From the NCBI GenBank assembly GCA_012838615.1, contig DUOV01000198.1, positions 1 through 35,288 on the forward strand: DNA of 35,288 nucleotides, written 5' to 3'. Source of the stretch: Clostridia bacterium (GTDB taxonomy: Bacteria > Bacillota > DUOV01 > Zhaonellaceae). The position numbers and the translations under genes were made by a program. Position 1 is the first letter of the stretch. Each line of letters begins with the position of its first letter. Below are positions 26,796-35,288 of the stretch, in pieces. The notes under the pieces were generated by a model. It was not told the DNA's origin, did not search any database, and saw nothing but the letters and a program-made list of their open reading frames with translations.

Positions 26796-27746
26796 TTACT
26801 TATTGCTAAAAAATCCCTGATCTACTATAAGTATTCTTTGTTCTTTAATTTCTCTAATCCTAGCCGCATTTTTTTGCAGTTCTGCTATCAAGCTGCGCTC
26901 GATGGAAGCAACTTGTATTCTTAAGGCATTGACTCGCTTTTTAGCATCATTAATTCGTGACTGGACTACCCAATCTACTATTAAACCATCAAAAAAATAA
27001 TCAGCAAAGGTAGCCAAACCGCCAATGTCAATCTTTAAATGAGCTTGTATCTTTACATCGGCCAGTTCCCGACTTAAGCGCTCAAGATAACGCTGAGCCC
27101 GCATGGCTTGGCCCTTGGCGTTGTTAATTTTGGAGTGCTTAATAGCTGTGGAAAGCATACCACCGCCTAACATATCCCAAGTTCCCCAATTAGCAGCACT
27201 TAAAAGACTGCCTCTTAAGTCATCTAAGGCTCTAAGCCCTTTTTGGGCAGCTTCTCGGGCTTCCTCCAGTTCTTTAGCTAAAGCCTTGAGGTGGCCTTCT
27301 TCTTCAGCCAAAGCAAAAAGTTTTTCCGCCATTTTTCCTCCTTGGGCTTTAAGGAGCTCTTCCTTTTTCTTAAGTATAGCCCGGTACTTTTGCTTAACAT
27401 TGGCCAGGGGCAAAAGTTGCTCCTTCAGGACCGCAACTTCCCTCTCAAGACTCTTCATGGTGTTTAAAGCAGTTTCATATTTAAGCTCTGCAGCTAAATA
27501 TTCCTGCCTTTCTTTATCCATTTTTTCTGCTTTAGTACCCAAGATGGTAGAAAAAAGTCCCGTCAAACTCAAGCCTTCCAGCCTTTCCAGATCTTTTTTC
27601 TCTTTTTGCCGAATCTTTTCCAGCTCAGTTACCTTTGACTTAGCCTGTCTTAAACTTTCCTCAGCCAAGTAAAGTTTTCTTTCTAATTGCTCAGCTAATT
27701 CCTTTTCCTCTCTTACTTTTTGGAGTTTTTCCTCTAAATCAAGCAT
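26796..27746 (-). CDS. Coiled-coil protein of unknown function
   Basis: 316 aa, long heptad-like Lys/Glu/Leu-rich regions. Confidence 0.7.
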   Translation of the reverse strand: MLDLEEKLQKVREEKELAEQLERKLYLAEESLRQAKSKVTELEKIRQKEKKDLERLEGLSLTGLFSTILGTKAEKMDKERQEYLAAELKYETALNTMKSLEREVAVLKEQLLPLANVKQKYRAILKKKEELLKAQGGKMAEKLFALAEEEGHLKALAKELEEAREAAQKGLRALDDLRGSLLSAANWGTWDMLGGGMLSTAIKHSKINNAKGQAMRAQRYLERLSRELADVKIQAHLKIDIGGLATFADYFFDGLIVDWVVQSRINDAKKRVNALRIQVASIERSLIAELQKNAARIREIKEQRILIVDQGFFSNK

Positions 27747-27794
27747 GGCGGCCTCCCCTTATTTTCCCTATAATTAATATCCTCCAACAGCTAC

Positions 27795-28526
27795 TTATCG
27801 ATGGTTAGTAAACAACTCTCTTAATGCAGTAGGCAAGTAGATCTGTTGATCATTGATGGTTAGTTTGTACAGACCTTCTTCCTCTTCTTCCGAAACGTCT
27901 TTCGTATTGGAAATTTCGTTATGCAGCCATTCCATTTTTTGATCTAAAGCCGTCACCGAATCTGCTGCCGCTTTAAGTTCCTCTAATAGATAGGGCGGGA
28001 CATCCTTTTTATACTTATAGTAAATTTTATGTTCCAGACTTGCCCAAAAATCCATAGCTATAGTCCGGATTTGGATTTCAGCACAAACCCGTTCCTCCCG
28101 GTCTGACATATAAACAGGCACTTCAACCAGCAAGTGAAGACTCTGGTAACCGTTCGGTTTAGGATTTTTAATGTAATCCTGGACCTCCAGGACAGTTAAA
28201 TCCTTATGTTTTTGCAACATGTGGCCCAGGCGATAAATATCTGACCGGAAGGAACAAATAATCCGCATACCGGCTATATCCTTAACATGCTTCTTTATGC
28301 TGGAAAGGGAAACTTCCACCCCTTTCCTCTTAAGTTTACGCAAAATACTTTCCGGTGTTTTAATCCGGGATTTGGTATGCTCGATAGGATTATAATCATG
28401 TAATAACTGAAATTCTTTAATTAAGATTTCAACTTTTGTCTCTAACTCATCTAAGGCAAATTTGTAGGTCATCATAAATCGGGTAATATCGTTTCTAACC
28501 TTACGCAAATTAGCAATTTGCTCCAA
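27795..28526 (-). CDS. Small alarmone synthetase, RelA/SpoT-type GTP pyrophosphokinase
   Basis: KHVKDIAGMRIICSFRSDIY, KPNGYQSLHLLVEVPV, CAEIQIRTIAMDFWASLEHKIYYKYK. Confidence 0.93.
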   Translation of the reverse strand: MEQIANLRKVRNDITRFMMTYKFALDELETKVEILIKEFQLLHDYNPIEHTKSRIKTPESILRKLKRKGVEVSLSSIKKHVKDIAGMRIICSFRSDIYRLGHMLQKHKDLTVLEVQDYIKNPKPNGYQSLHLLVEVPVYMSDREERVCAEIQIRTIAMDFWASLEHKIYYKYKKDVPPYLLEELKAAADSVTALDQKMEWLHNEISNTKDVSEEEEEGLYKLTINDQQIYLPTALRELFTNHR

Positions 28527-28638
28527 AACTTATCCCTTCCTCGCGCGGATTGCTTCGATTTTTGTGAAAAATTTATTCCTATGCCATAAGTATATTATAT
28601 AGCATTAGTAGTCTTTTTACCTTTATTTTCAAACAAAA

Positions 28639-28659
28639 GCGCCCTTTCTCCAAGGGCGC
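28639..28659 (-). terminator. Terminator of the DUF951 gene
   Basis: GCGCCCTT-tctcc-AAGGGCGC followed on the minus strand by ttttgttt. Confidence 0.75.
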
Positions 28660-28672
28660 GTTCTAGAAGCAG

Positions 28673-28867
28673 TTATTCATTTTCTCCTGCACTTTTAACT
28701 ATTCTTTTCAAGCTTTTTTCGAATTTGGGTCGTGGCAACATAACAAGCCTGCCACAGCCTATGCATTTTAAGCGAAAATCCATACCTACCCGTAATATCT
28801 CCCATTGGTAGCTACCGCAAGGATGTTTTTTACGCATTTCTACAATATCGCCAATATTATACTGCAT
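28673..28867 (-). CDS. DUF951 family protein (ORF extends to 28882)
   Basis: MQYNIGDIVEMRKKHPCGSYQWEILRVGMDFRLKCIGCGRLVMLPR. Confidence 0.9.
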   Translation of the reverse strand: MQYNIGDIVEMRKKHPCGSYQWEILRVGMDFRLKCIGCGRLVMLPRPKFEKSLKRIVKSAGENE

Positions 28868-28913
28868 AAACCAACCTCCCAAATCCGCCCGGGTAAATAT
28901 CCGGCGTTAACTA

Positions 28914-29810
28914 TCAATCTTCCAGGCTAACGCCTAGTTCTTCTAAAGCTTCCTTGGCATTAACCTGCACATGCCAAATATGATCAGCACACAGCTTTTT
29001 TAGATCATGTGCTGCTTCTACACAACCTAATAAACCTAAGACCTTGGCTGTCTCAGCCCTTACCTTCCAATCTTCATCTGCCAAGAGGGGAATAAGAAAA
29101 GTACATGCTGAAGGTGAACCTATTGTTCCCAAAGCCTGAACTGTTTTTTGGCGAATTAGGCTGTTGGAGGATTTCAAATAGGGAGCTAAAAGGGTCAAAA
29201 GTTCCTTCTGTTTCATCTCTCCCAAAATTTCAATAAAAACAGCTTTCGCTGGATCAGAAACCTGAGGCAATGTTTTTAAGATACATTCTTGTACTAAATT
29301 CCCTAAAGATATAAGGATGTGAGCACAGCGGGAAGGAACAGCGCCTTTCCCGGTCACTAAAGCGTCCAGCAGCAAGGGGCCACATTCAGGAAGTTTTAAC
29401 TTTTTTATCGCTTCCATAGCCTCTAAGCTTACTTCGTCTTTACTACCTAAAACCTTTACCAGGGAAGTTAAGCTTTTGGGGCCCCCTATAAGACCTAGGG
29501 CCTTAGCAGCCAATACCCGCTGCTTAGGTTCGCCACTTAAACCGGCTATCAGCACACCTTCTAAACCACTTTTTTTAAGCACTTCCTTAAGCTCTGGCCA
29601 TAGCTCATCTTTGGAAGCAAAACGACCAACTACCCAATCTGCCACTTCCCAAGGATCGGCCAGAAGTAATTTGTCCTCCAGGGCTTTTTTGTTCCAAGCG
29701 GGAGTTGGCCAATGAGTATTATAGCCACTAAAAGATGTCTTCTTTCTAACCCACCACACCCCTAAAACTACTAAGGCTATGGCCAAGGCTGGCCATAAAA
29801 AGTAAGCCAT
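28914..29810 (-). CDS. HEAT-repeat protein with N-terminal TM
   Basis: Repeated ...LIRQKTVQALGTIGSPSACTFLIPLLADEDWKVRAETAKVLGLLGC... units. Confidence 0.82.
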   Translation of the reverse strand: MAYFLWPALAIALVVLGVWWVRKKTSFSGYNTHWPTPAWNKKALEDKLLLADPWEVADWVVGRFASKDELWPELKEVLKKSGLEGVLIAGLSGEPKQRVLAAKALGLIGGPKSLTSLVKVLGSKDEVSLEAMEAIKKLKLPECGPLLLDALVTGKGAVPSRCAHILISLGNLVQECILKTLPQVSDPAKAVFIEILGEMKQKELLTLLAPYLKSSNSLIRQKTVQALGTIGSPSACTFLIPLLADEDWKVRAETAKVLGLLGCVEAAHDLKKLCADHIWHVQVNAKEALEELGVSLED

Positions 29811-29842
29811 CTAAAAATCTCCTTTAAATTTAACTTCTGTTT

Positions 29843-30427
29843 CTATATAGTGATAACTTTAGTTGCTGTACTCATCTTCTCTAAAATTGCGTACATATTA
29901 GAAACAGAACCGACGCATAATTTTTCCTTTAGTTTATAATAATCCAGGCAGGTTCCACAAGCCAAAATCTCAGTTCCGTTCTTTTCTAAGGCCATTAATT
30001 CGGTTAAAACCTGTGAACCCTCACTAACTAAGTTAACTCCTGAATTCATAAAAATCAAGGTGCCTGGTTTAATTTCGCTTTCCGCTAGGCTATAGAAAAA
30101 GCTGCGCATCAACACGCTACCTAGCTCATCTTCACCCCGGCCCAGCTTATCACCAAGTATTACGTATACTAATTCGGAACTGGTTTGTAGTGTTGTTTCC
30201 ATCCCTGCGGACATTCCCTTGCAAATGCGGATATAGTAATTTTCATCTTTCTGTTCTACTTCCACATCATAGTTAGCATTTTTGGCAAAGCGTACCACGT
30301 TATCCCGGGCAACCTCGTTATCGACAATAGTGACAACTGTCGTCACGTCATCCTTTTCTAATTCCTTCTTAGTTAAAATAACCGGTTGTGGGCACTCCAT
30401 TCCCCTGACATCTAATTGGTTTTCCAT
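29843..30427 (-). CDS. yedF: Selenium metabolism protein YedF (SirA-like + DsrE-like)
   Basis: LDVRGMECPQPVILTKKEL; ILACGTCLDYYKL; adjacent to selD. Confidence 0.9.
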   Translation of the reverse strand: MENQLDVRGMECPQPVILTKKELEKDDVTTVVTIVDNEVARDNVVRFAKNANYDVEVEQKDENYYIRICKGMSAGMETTLQTSSELVYVILGDKLGRGEDELGSVLMRSFFYSLAESEIKPGTLIFMNSGVNLVSEGSQVLTELMALEKNGTEILACGTCLDYYKLKEKLCVGSVSNMYAILEKMSTATKVITI

Positions 30428-30429
30428 TG

Positions 30430-31479
30430 TTATTCCCCCTTCACCATAATTTTTCCCGGATTGTCCTGGCTTGTATAGCCGATAATGAAGCCTTCGCCAC
30501 CTGATTCCTCTAACTTATCTAAGTAAAGTAAAGCATCCTTTTCAGATAAAGCTAAAAGCAAGCCTCCCGAAGTCTGAGGATCACATAAAATATCCTTGTC
30601 CTCCGGCTTGACTTTTGGATCCCAAATTATCTTGTCCTCCACATGGTCTAAGTTACGTCTTGCGCCGGCAGGCACAATTCCCATGGCTGTATACTCCTTA
30701 ATTCCAGTCAAAACCGGAACCTGCTCCAGATTTATGACAAAACTAACCTGACTTCCTGCTACCATTTCGTAGGCATGACCCAACAAACCAAAACCTGTTA
30801 CATCTGTACAAGCATGGACATGGAAAGCCTGAGCTACATCGGAAGCCACTTTATTAAGAGTCGTCATATTTTTAACTGCAGCTTTTTCTTCTTCCGAGCT
30901 GGCTAATTCCCCTTTAATAGCAGTAGAAATAATCCCGACTCCGATAGGCTTGGTCAATACTAAGACATCTCCAGGCTTAGCCCCCTGGTTAGCCCACACT
31001 TTTTGGGGGTGAACAATGCCGGTTACTGCCAAGCCAAACTTAGGCACATCATCTTCTACCGTATGACCTCCAACCAACAAAGTTTCGGCTTCTATAAGTT
31101 TATCAGCCCCGCCGGCTAGAATTTCCCGTAAAATGGATAAATCCATACAATTAGTAGGAAAAGTCGTTACATTCATGGCCGTGAGGGGTTTGGCTCCCAT
31201 GGCATAGACATCACTTAAACTGTTAGCAGCGGCAATTTGACCAAAAACATAGGGGTCGTCAACCATCGGTGTAAAAAAGTCTACTGTTTGCACCAGGGCA
31301 ATCTCAGGAGTCAATTGATAGACACCTGCATCGTCCATGGTTGAGCCACCGATTAAGAGCCGCGGGTCTTCAAACTTAGGTAGTGTTTCAAGAATGGCTG
31401 TAAGGGTCCCCGGACCCACTTTAGCTGCTCAGCCGGCAGCTTTAGCCGTTTGAGTCAGACGAACTTTATCTTCCATCAT
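30430..31479 (-). CDS. selD: Selenide, water dikinase SelD, itself a selenoprotein (UGA 31429-31431)
   Basis: Readthrough gives MMEDKVRLTQTAKAAG-U-AAKVGPGTLTAILETLP..., the expected SelD N-terminus with catalytic Cys/Sec; SD ggaggaga upstream; ORF track starts late at 31419. Confidence 0.96.
31404..31417 (-). promoter_or_regulatory. SECIS-like hairpin of selD
   Basis: Minus strand GGGTCCGGGGACCC 12-25 nt downstream of the UGA. Confidence 0.65.
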
Positions 31480-31500
31480 CTCTCCTCCTTTCCTGGGCGC

Positions 31501-32913
31501 CTACTGGAAAAAGGCTTTATACGCTTTGTAAGACATATATAAATCGGCTTTACTGGCTACCTCGAAAGGAGAGTGGAGCCCTAACAAAGCAGGACCACAG
31601 TCAATTGTTTCTATCCCCTGGTTTGCCAGATACTGGGCTATAGTACCTCCACCTCCCTGGTCAACCTTACCCAGCTCGCCTATTTGCCAAGCTACACCAG
31701 CCTGGTTAAACAGTCTTCTTATTTTACCTACATACTCGGCGTGAGCATCGTTAGCATCATACTTGCCTCTGGCACCTGTATATTTAGTTAGCACAACACC
31801 TTTGCCTAACCAAGCACTATTTTGTCTATCACTTACTTCCTCATAATTAGGATCAAGAGCGGCTGTTGTATCAGCCGAAAGGGCTTCAGAATTATTTAAG
31901 ACTTCCAGTAAGGTGTCTATTCTTTCTAAGTTGCTAAGAGCACAAAGCTTAGCGATTACATATTCTAAAAATCTGGACTGAGCTCCCGTATTGCCCGTAC
32001 TGCCTATCTCTTCCTTATCGCTAAAAAAGGCAATGGCCGTCTTTTGCGGCTTATCTATGGCCAGGATTGCTTTGAAGCTAGCAAAGACACATATCCTGTC
32101 ATCCTGACCGTAAAAGCCTACCATGCTGCGGTCAAGGCCAACATCCCGGGCCTCACCAGCCGGTACTATTTCGATTTCAGCGCTGACCAGATCTTCTTCA
32201 ACCAAACCATAAGTACCTGCCAAGTATTCCAAAACAGTCAACTTAACCCGCTCTTTAACTTCTTCGTCAGCATGGGGAATAGTAGCTAAAAGCAGATTTA
32301 AACTTTCTCCTGCCACTCCCTCAGCCATGGTTTTCTTCATCTGATCTTTGGCGAGATGAGGGAGAAGATCTGGGATAGTAAAGACAGGATCTTCCGGCTT
32401 TTCACCGATTGTTAAATTGATTTTCTCACCCTTATCGGTAACAACTACTCCGTGTAAGGCCAGAGGGATCCCCGGCCACTGATATTTCTTTATACCCCCG
32501 TAATAATGGGTTTTAAAAAGAGCAAAACCGCAGCTTTCATATATAGGATTAGGCTTGCCGTCTAAACGGGGTGCGTCCACATGGGAACCTACAATGCGAA
32601 CCCCGGCAGTCAAAGGCTCACTTCCTAAAACACCGGCTACCAACATCTTGTCCCTGTTTACAATATAAAACTTATCACCTGGCTTTAACCCCTGGCTTGC
32701 TGTTTTTAAATCTTTAAAGCCCCTAGCCTCGAGTTCAGCCACCATTACGTTAACAGCTTCCCGCTCCGTTTTGGCCTGATTTAAAAACTGTTTGTATTCT
32801 TCAGCAAAGGCCATGGTCTTCTTCTTATCTTCCTCGCTCATCTTATCCCAGGCATTCTTTACTTGCCAGCTTAAACGTTTTTCTATTTCTTTTCCAATAG
32901 TATCCTGAGCCAT
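31501..32913 (-). CDS. M18 family aminopeptidase
   Basis: VGSHVDAPRLDGKPNP, FFSDKEEIGSTGNTGAQS, DANDAHAEYVGKI. Confidence 0.93.
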   Translation of the reverse strand: MAQDTIGKEIEKRLSWQVKNAWDKMSEEDKKKTMAFAEEYKQFLNQAKTEREAVNVMVAELEARGFKDLKTASQGLKPGDKFYIVNRDKMLVAGVLGSEPLTAGVRIVGSHVDAPRLDGKPNPIYESCGFALFKTHYYGGIKKYQWPGIPLALHGVVVTDKGEKINLTIGEKPEDPVFTIPDLLPHLAKDQMKKTMAEGVAGESLNLLLATIPHADEEVKERVKLTVLEYLAGTYGLVEEDLVSAEIEIVPAGEARDVGLDRSMVGFYGQDDRICVFASFKAILAIDKPQKTAIAFFSDKEEIGSTGNTGAQSRFLEYVIAKLCALSNLERIDTLLEVLNNSEALSADTTAALDPNYEEVSDRQNSAWLGKGVVLTKYTGARGKYDANDAHAEYVGKIRRLFNQAGVAWQIGELGKVDQGGGGTIAQYLANQGIETIDCGPALLGLHSPFEVASKADLYMSYKAYKAFFQ

Positions 32914-33635
32914 TATAGGGCCCTCCTTTTTTTTGTTTTTTCACCCCAAGGGCAGCAAGCTAAGCATCTGCCGCAAATTCTTTTCCCAAAGCTGACTCTT
33001 ACTTTGGCCAGATACTCATCACAAGCTTTAGCATTTAACCAAACATCTAGAGATTCCCCTTCTTTAAAACCTCGGCCGGTAATAGCTGCAGCTGGACAAG
33101 CTTCTACACAAGCTTGGCATGTACCGCAACGATTTTTCATAGGTTTATCAGTAGGCAAAGGGGCATCTGTTAAAACTGTTACCAGTCTTACCCGAGGACC
33201 GTACTCCTCTGTTATCAGGTTTGCACTCTTACCAATCCAGCCTATTCCGGCCAGGTTGGCCGCTAAGCGGTGGGAAAATATCCCCCCCAGCTTATCTTCT
33301 GTAACCCGCTGGGAGGCGGGGATAGGAAAAGCTTCATACCCTTTATCCTGAAGGTGTAAAGCAATTTTAAAAGCCATATCGTCTAAGCTGGTGTTAAGAA
33401 TTTTATAGTAATACAGGTAAGTATGGGTTGGCCCCTTTTGAAGCTGATTAACTACTGCCACCGGATAAGGCATGGCCATAACTACTGCCCGCTCTAAATG
33501 AAGGAGTTCCGGGCCGTAGTACTCCTCAATATAGTCACGAGCGGGCTTCAAATCAGCCACTCCAAAGAACCTTGCCCCTCCCGCCTTGGCGATGTTTTCT
33601 ATTTCTAGGCGTAGTATGTCTCCCTTTTCAGTCAA
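32913..33635 (-). CDS. Epoxyqueuosine reductase (QueG)-like 4Fe-4S double-cluster protein
   Basis: GIGWIGKSANLITEEYGPRVRLVTVLTDAPL; CGTCQACVEACPAAAI ... CGRCLACCPWG. Confidence 0.85.
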   Translation of the reverse strand: MTEKGDILRLEIENIAKAGGARFFGVADLKPARDYIEEYYGPELLHLERAVVMAMPYPVAVVNQLQKGPTHTYLYYYKILNTSLDDMAFKIALHLQDKGYEAFPIPASQRVTEDKLGGIFSHRLAANLAGIGWIGKSANLITEEYGPRVRLVTVLTDAPLPTDKPMKNRCGTCQACVEACPAAAITGRGFKEGESLDVWLNAKACDEYLAKVRVSFGKRICGRCLACCPWGEKTKKRRAL

Positions 33636-33850
33636 AAAAACTCCTCCTTTATGCCGGCTGACTTAGTGTAACAGTTCAGCCCTAGTCGGCAACCGAAAGC
33701 TTGTATTATAAAACTTGTTTATAATTGTAATTAATAAAGTTCTGCTAATCTCTCTCATAAATTGTACCTCTTTTACTTCATATTGTCACTTCCAACTTTT
33801 CAGAATTAGCATAGCCAAAAGAAGAAAAGGGGATACATGCTTTAGTCGTT

Positions 33851-33891
33851 ACGACGCACCCAGTAGGGTGCTAGCCCCTTTAGGGGGTCGT
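33851..33891. repeat. Structured intergenic repeat copy 2
   Basis: ACGAC-[GCACCC agta GGGTGC]-TAG-[CCCC ttta GGGG]-GTCGT. Confidence 0.7.
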
Positions 33892-33906
33892 TAGTCGTTA
33901 GTCGTT

Positions 33907-33945
33907 GCGACGCCAGCGTTAGCTGGCTAGTCCTTTAGGGGTCGT
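33907..33945. repeat. Structured intergenic repeat copy 3
   Basis: GCGAC-[GCCAGC gtta GCTGGC]-TAG-[TCC ttta GGG]-GTCGT. Confidence 0.7.
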
Positions 33946-34066
33946 TAGCTTTTATTAAGTTTTAGTTAAAAGTTGAGAGTTAAGGGTGAAAAAGTTATGC
34001 TCTATTTAGTATTACTTTTGAGTCCAATTTTGAATTATGAATTTTTAATTTTGAATTGGAATTGCT

Positions 34067-34175
34067 GGGGACTGGGGTCTGGGGACTGGGGACTGACCAT
34101 AGTAAAGTCCCCAGTCACCAGTCACCAGTCCTCAGTTTTGCTTAATCAACTACTGGGGACTAGGGACTGGGGACT
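34067..34175. repeat. GGGGACT/AGTCCCC inverted and tandem repeat cluster with a G-quadruplex motif
   Basis: GGGGACTGGGGTCTGGGGACTGGGGACT ... AGTCCCCAGTCACCAGTCACCAGTCCTCAG ... CTGGGGACTAGGGACTGGGGACT. Confidence 0.75.
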
Positions 34176-34223
34176 TATCGGTGTCTCAAAGAAGAAACTG
34201 ATACGCCCCGTTTTTAAGATTAT

Positions 34224-34679
34224 TTATCTTATTAACCCCACCAGCTTTAATAATACTGCTGCAATACCTCCTGCCATCAAAGGGCCTACAGGTATGCCGC
34301 CAAAAGTAAGCACACCTATAATCGAACCTAAAACCAAGCCGATCATCAAAGAAGGCTCTTCCTGCAGCAGATCAAGGCCGCTTCCGTTCATAACCGTTGC
34401 TACGGCACCGCTGATTATGGCTATCAGCCCAGGGATAGTAGCAAAGGATTTTAACAGTTCTTTTGGGGGAACGCGGCCGGTGGCAAAAGGTACCAAAACA
34501 GCAATTACTAAGAGAATCAGGCCCCACTCCAATCCTCGCCTCTCTAAAAGCGGCATCAAGGATTGCAGGTTGGCAAACTGCAACACTAAAAGAATCCCGG
34601 CTGCTGCAGCTATGACACTCGATTTGCCCCAAATACCGAGCAAAAAAATTAATAACATCAATAAAGTTGAACTTTGCAT
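34224..34679 (-). CDS. DUF441 family membrane protein (ORF extends to 34724)
   Basis: LLLIFLLGIWGKSSVIAAAAGILL-type hydrophobic pattern, GGIPVGPLMAGGIAAVLLKLVG. Confidence 0.82.
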   Translation of the reverse strand: MQSSTLLMLLIFLLGIWGKSSVIAAAAGILLVLQFANLQSLMPLLERRGLEWGLILLVIAVLVPFATGRVPPKELLKSFATIPGLIAIISGAVATVMNGSGLDLLQEEPSLMIGLVLGSIIGVLTFGGIPVGPLMAGGIAAVLLKLVGLIR

Positions 34680-34786
34680 CCTTGGCCCCCAAGATAGCGA
34701 TTCTTGTTCAATTATATGCAGCAATAATCCTTTTAGAAGGTATATTCAATGCCCGAGCTTTAAAGAAGCAAAGTTCAAGCTTCCAG

Positions 34787-35288
34787 TTAAGATAGTTTTA
34801 TTTTTCCATCCTTCAAATAAGGTACACAGGGAAAAATATTAGGCTTAGCACAGTACTCAATATCCTCTGTAAAGCCTAGGGAAGTTAGTACTTTGGCATG
34901 CTTGCTCAGCTTAACAGCCTGTAGCAAATCAGCCTCATAATGACGATACAAGGCCAAAGCAGCAACTGCCCGATCTAATAACACCAGATCAGGTTTGTAG
35001 GTTAATAACTCATGTATAATTAAACCGGCAGCCAAGGTATCTTCTAAAGAAAAAGAACCTTTGGTGCCAGCACACACTACAAGCAGGGGCTCATCATATG
35101 CTTTTAACTCCTGAGCCACCCCCTTGCCGTTGACCAAGGCGCCTAAAAAAAGCCTTTTAGCCTGAGCAGCCTTGTTTATAGCCAGAGTTCCGTTAGTAGT
35201 ACAAAAGATCAGCTTCTTGCCCTTAATAAGCTGATCGCTATACTCTAAAGGAGAATTCCCTAAATCATAGCCGGAGATGATTAACCCG
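34787..35288 (-). CDS. comB: 2-phosphosulfolactate phosphatase ComB, N-terminus beyond window edge
   Basis: GLIISGYDLGNSPLEYSD...KLIFCTTNGTLAINKA...LLVVCAGTKGSFSLEDTLAAG, open to window end. Confidence 0.87.
   Translation of the reverse strand, partial: GLIISGYDLGNSPLEYSDQLIKGKKLIFCTTNGTLAINKAAQAKRLFLGALVNGKGVAQELKAYDEPLLVVCAGTKGSFSLEDTLAAGLIIHELLTYKPDLVLLDRAVAALALYRHYEADLLQAVKLSKHAKVLTSLGFTEDIEYCAKPNIFPCVPYLKDGKIKLS

Noticed and set aside
27103-27672. ORF + 189 aa, Ser/Leu-rich
   Set aside because: Antisense of the Lys/Glu-rich coiled-coil gene; typical mirror ORF
18458-31479. UGA reassigned to Trp genome-wide instead of Sec
   Set aside because: UGA still ends genes (e.g. permease stop at 18458-18460), Trp is encoded by TGG, and the SelD UGA is at the known Sec position
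32913-33635. Reductive dehalogenase
   Set aside because: Shares paired 4Fe-4S motifs, but size, GIGWIGK motif and lack of Tat signal fit QueG-like proteins better
33841-33945. Possible CRISPR array or tRNA genes in the GTCGTTA/hairpin repeats
   Set aside because: No regular spacers; the three-way junction lacks anticodon and T-arm features of tRNA
33973-34842. ORF + 289 aa spanning repeat cluster and DUF441 locus
   Set aside because: Starts in low-complexity GGGGACT repeats and then runs antisense to DUF441 and into comB; spurious

Overview
Window from a Clostridia/Peptococcales-like Firmicute (lineage inferred from gene content only). Left part: a degraded C5-methyltransferase restriction-modification cluster, then a housekeeping minus-strand cluster (dnaB, lonC, rplI, yybS/DUF2232, rpsR, ssb, rpsF). 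Middle: a 2.6k-residue S-layer-anchored surface protein, then a 16.7-26.8 kb accessory island. Right: a coiled-coil protein, small alarmone synthetase, DUF951, HEAT-repeat protein, yedF-selD, M18 aminopeptidase, a QueG-like Fe-S protein, DUF441 and a partial comB. The main discovery is the island. It is a single-direction minus-strand operon (about 24603 down to 16755) in which three apparently truncated ORFs become complete only if an in-frame UGA is read as selenocysteine: a thioredoxin-like protein (motif C-A-U-C), an ABC substrate-binding-like protein (motif C-U) and an ABC permease. The operon also encodes an ArsP/DUF318-type permease, a Cys-Cys-COOH protein, a DsrE-like protein, an ABC ATPase, a second substrate-binding protein, a DUF3343 (Se/S carrier-like) protein and a double-cubane-type 2-hydroxyacyl-CoA dehydratase paralogue. 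A second such paralogue and its ATPase activator are transcribed divergently. A fourth Sec-UGA is in selD, which supports selenocysteine decoding in this genome. The gene set strongly resembles what I remember as the NCBI 'Sao' (selenocysteine-assisted organometal) families, here without a visible MerB-like lyase and with a double-cubane reductase system. Other notable items are a covarying three-way-junction intergenic repeat, a perfect G4N3 quadruplex motif and near-identical terminators flanking the island.
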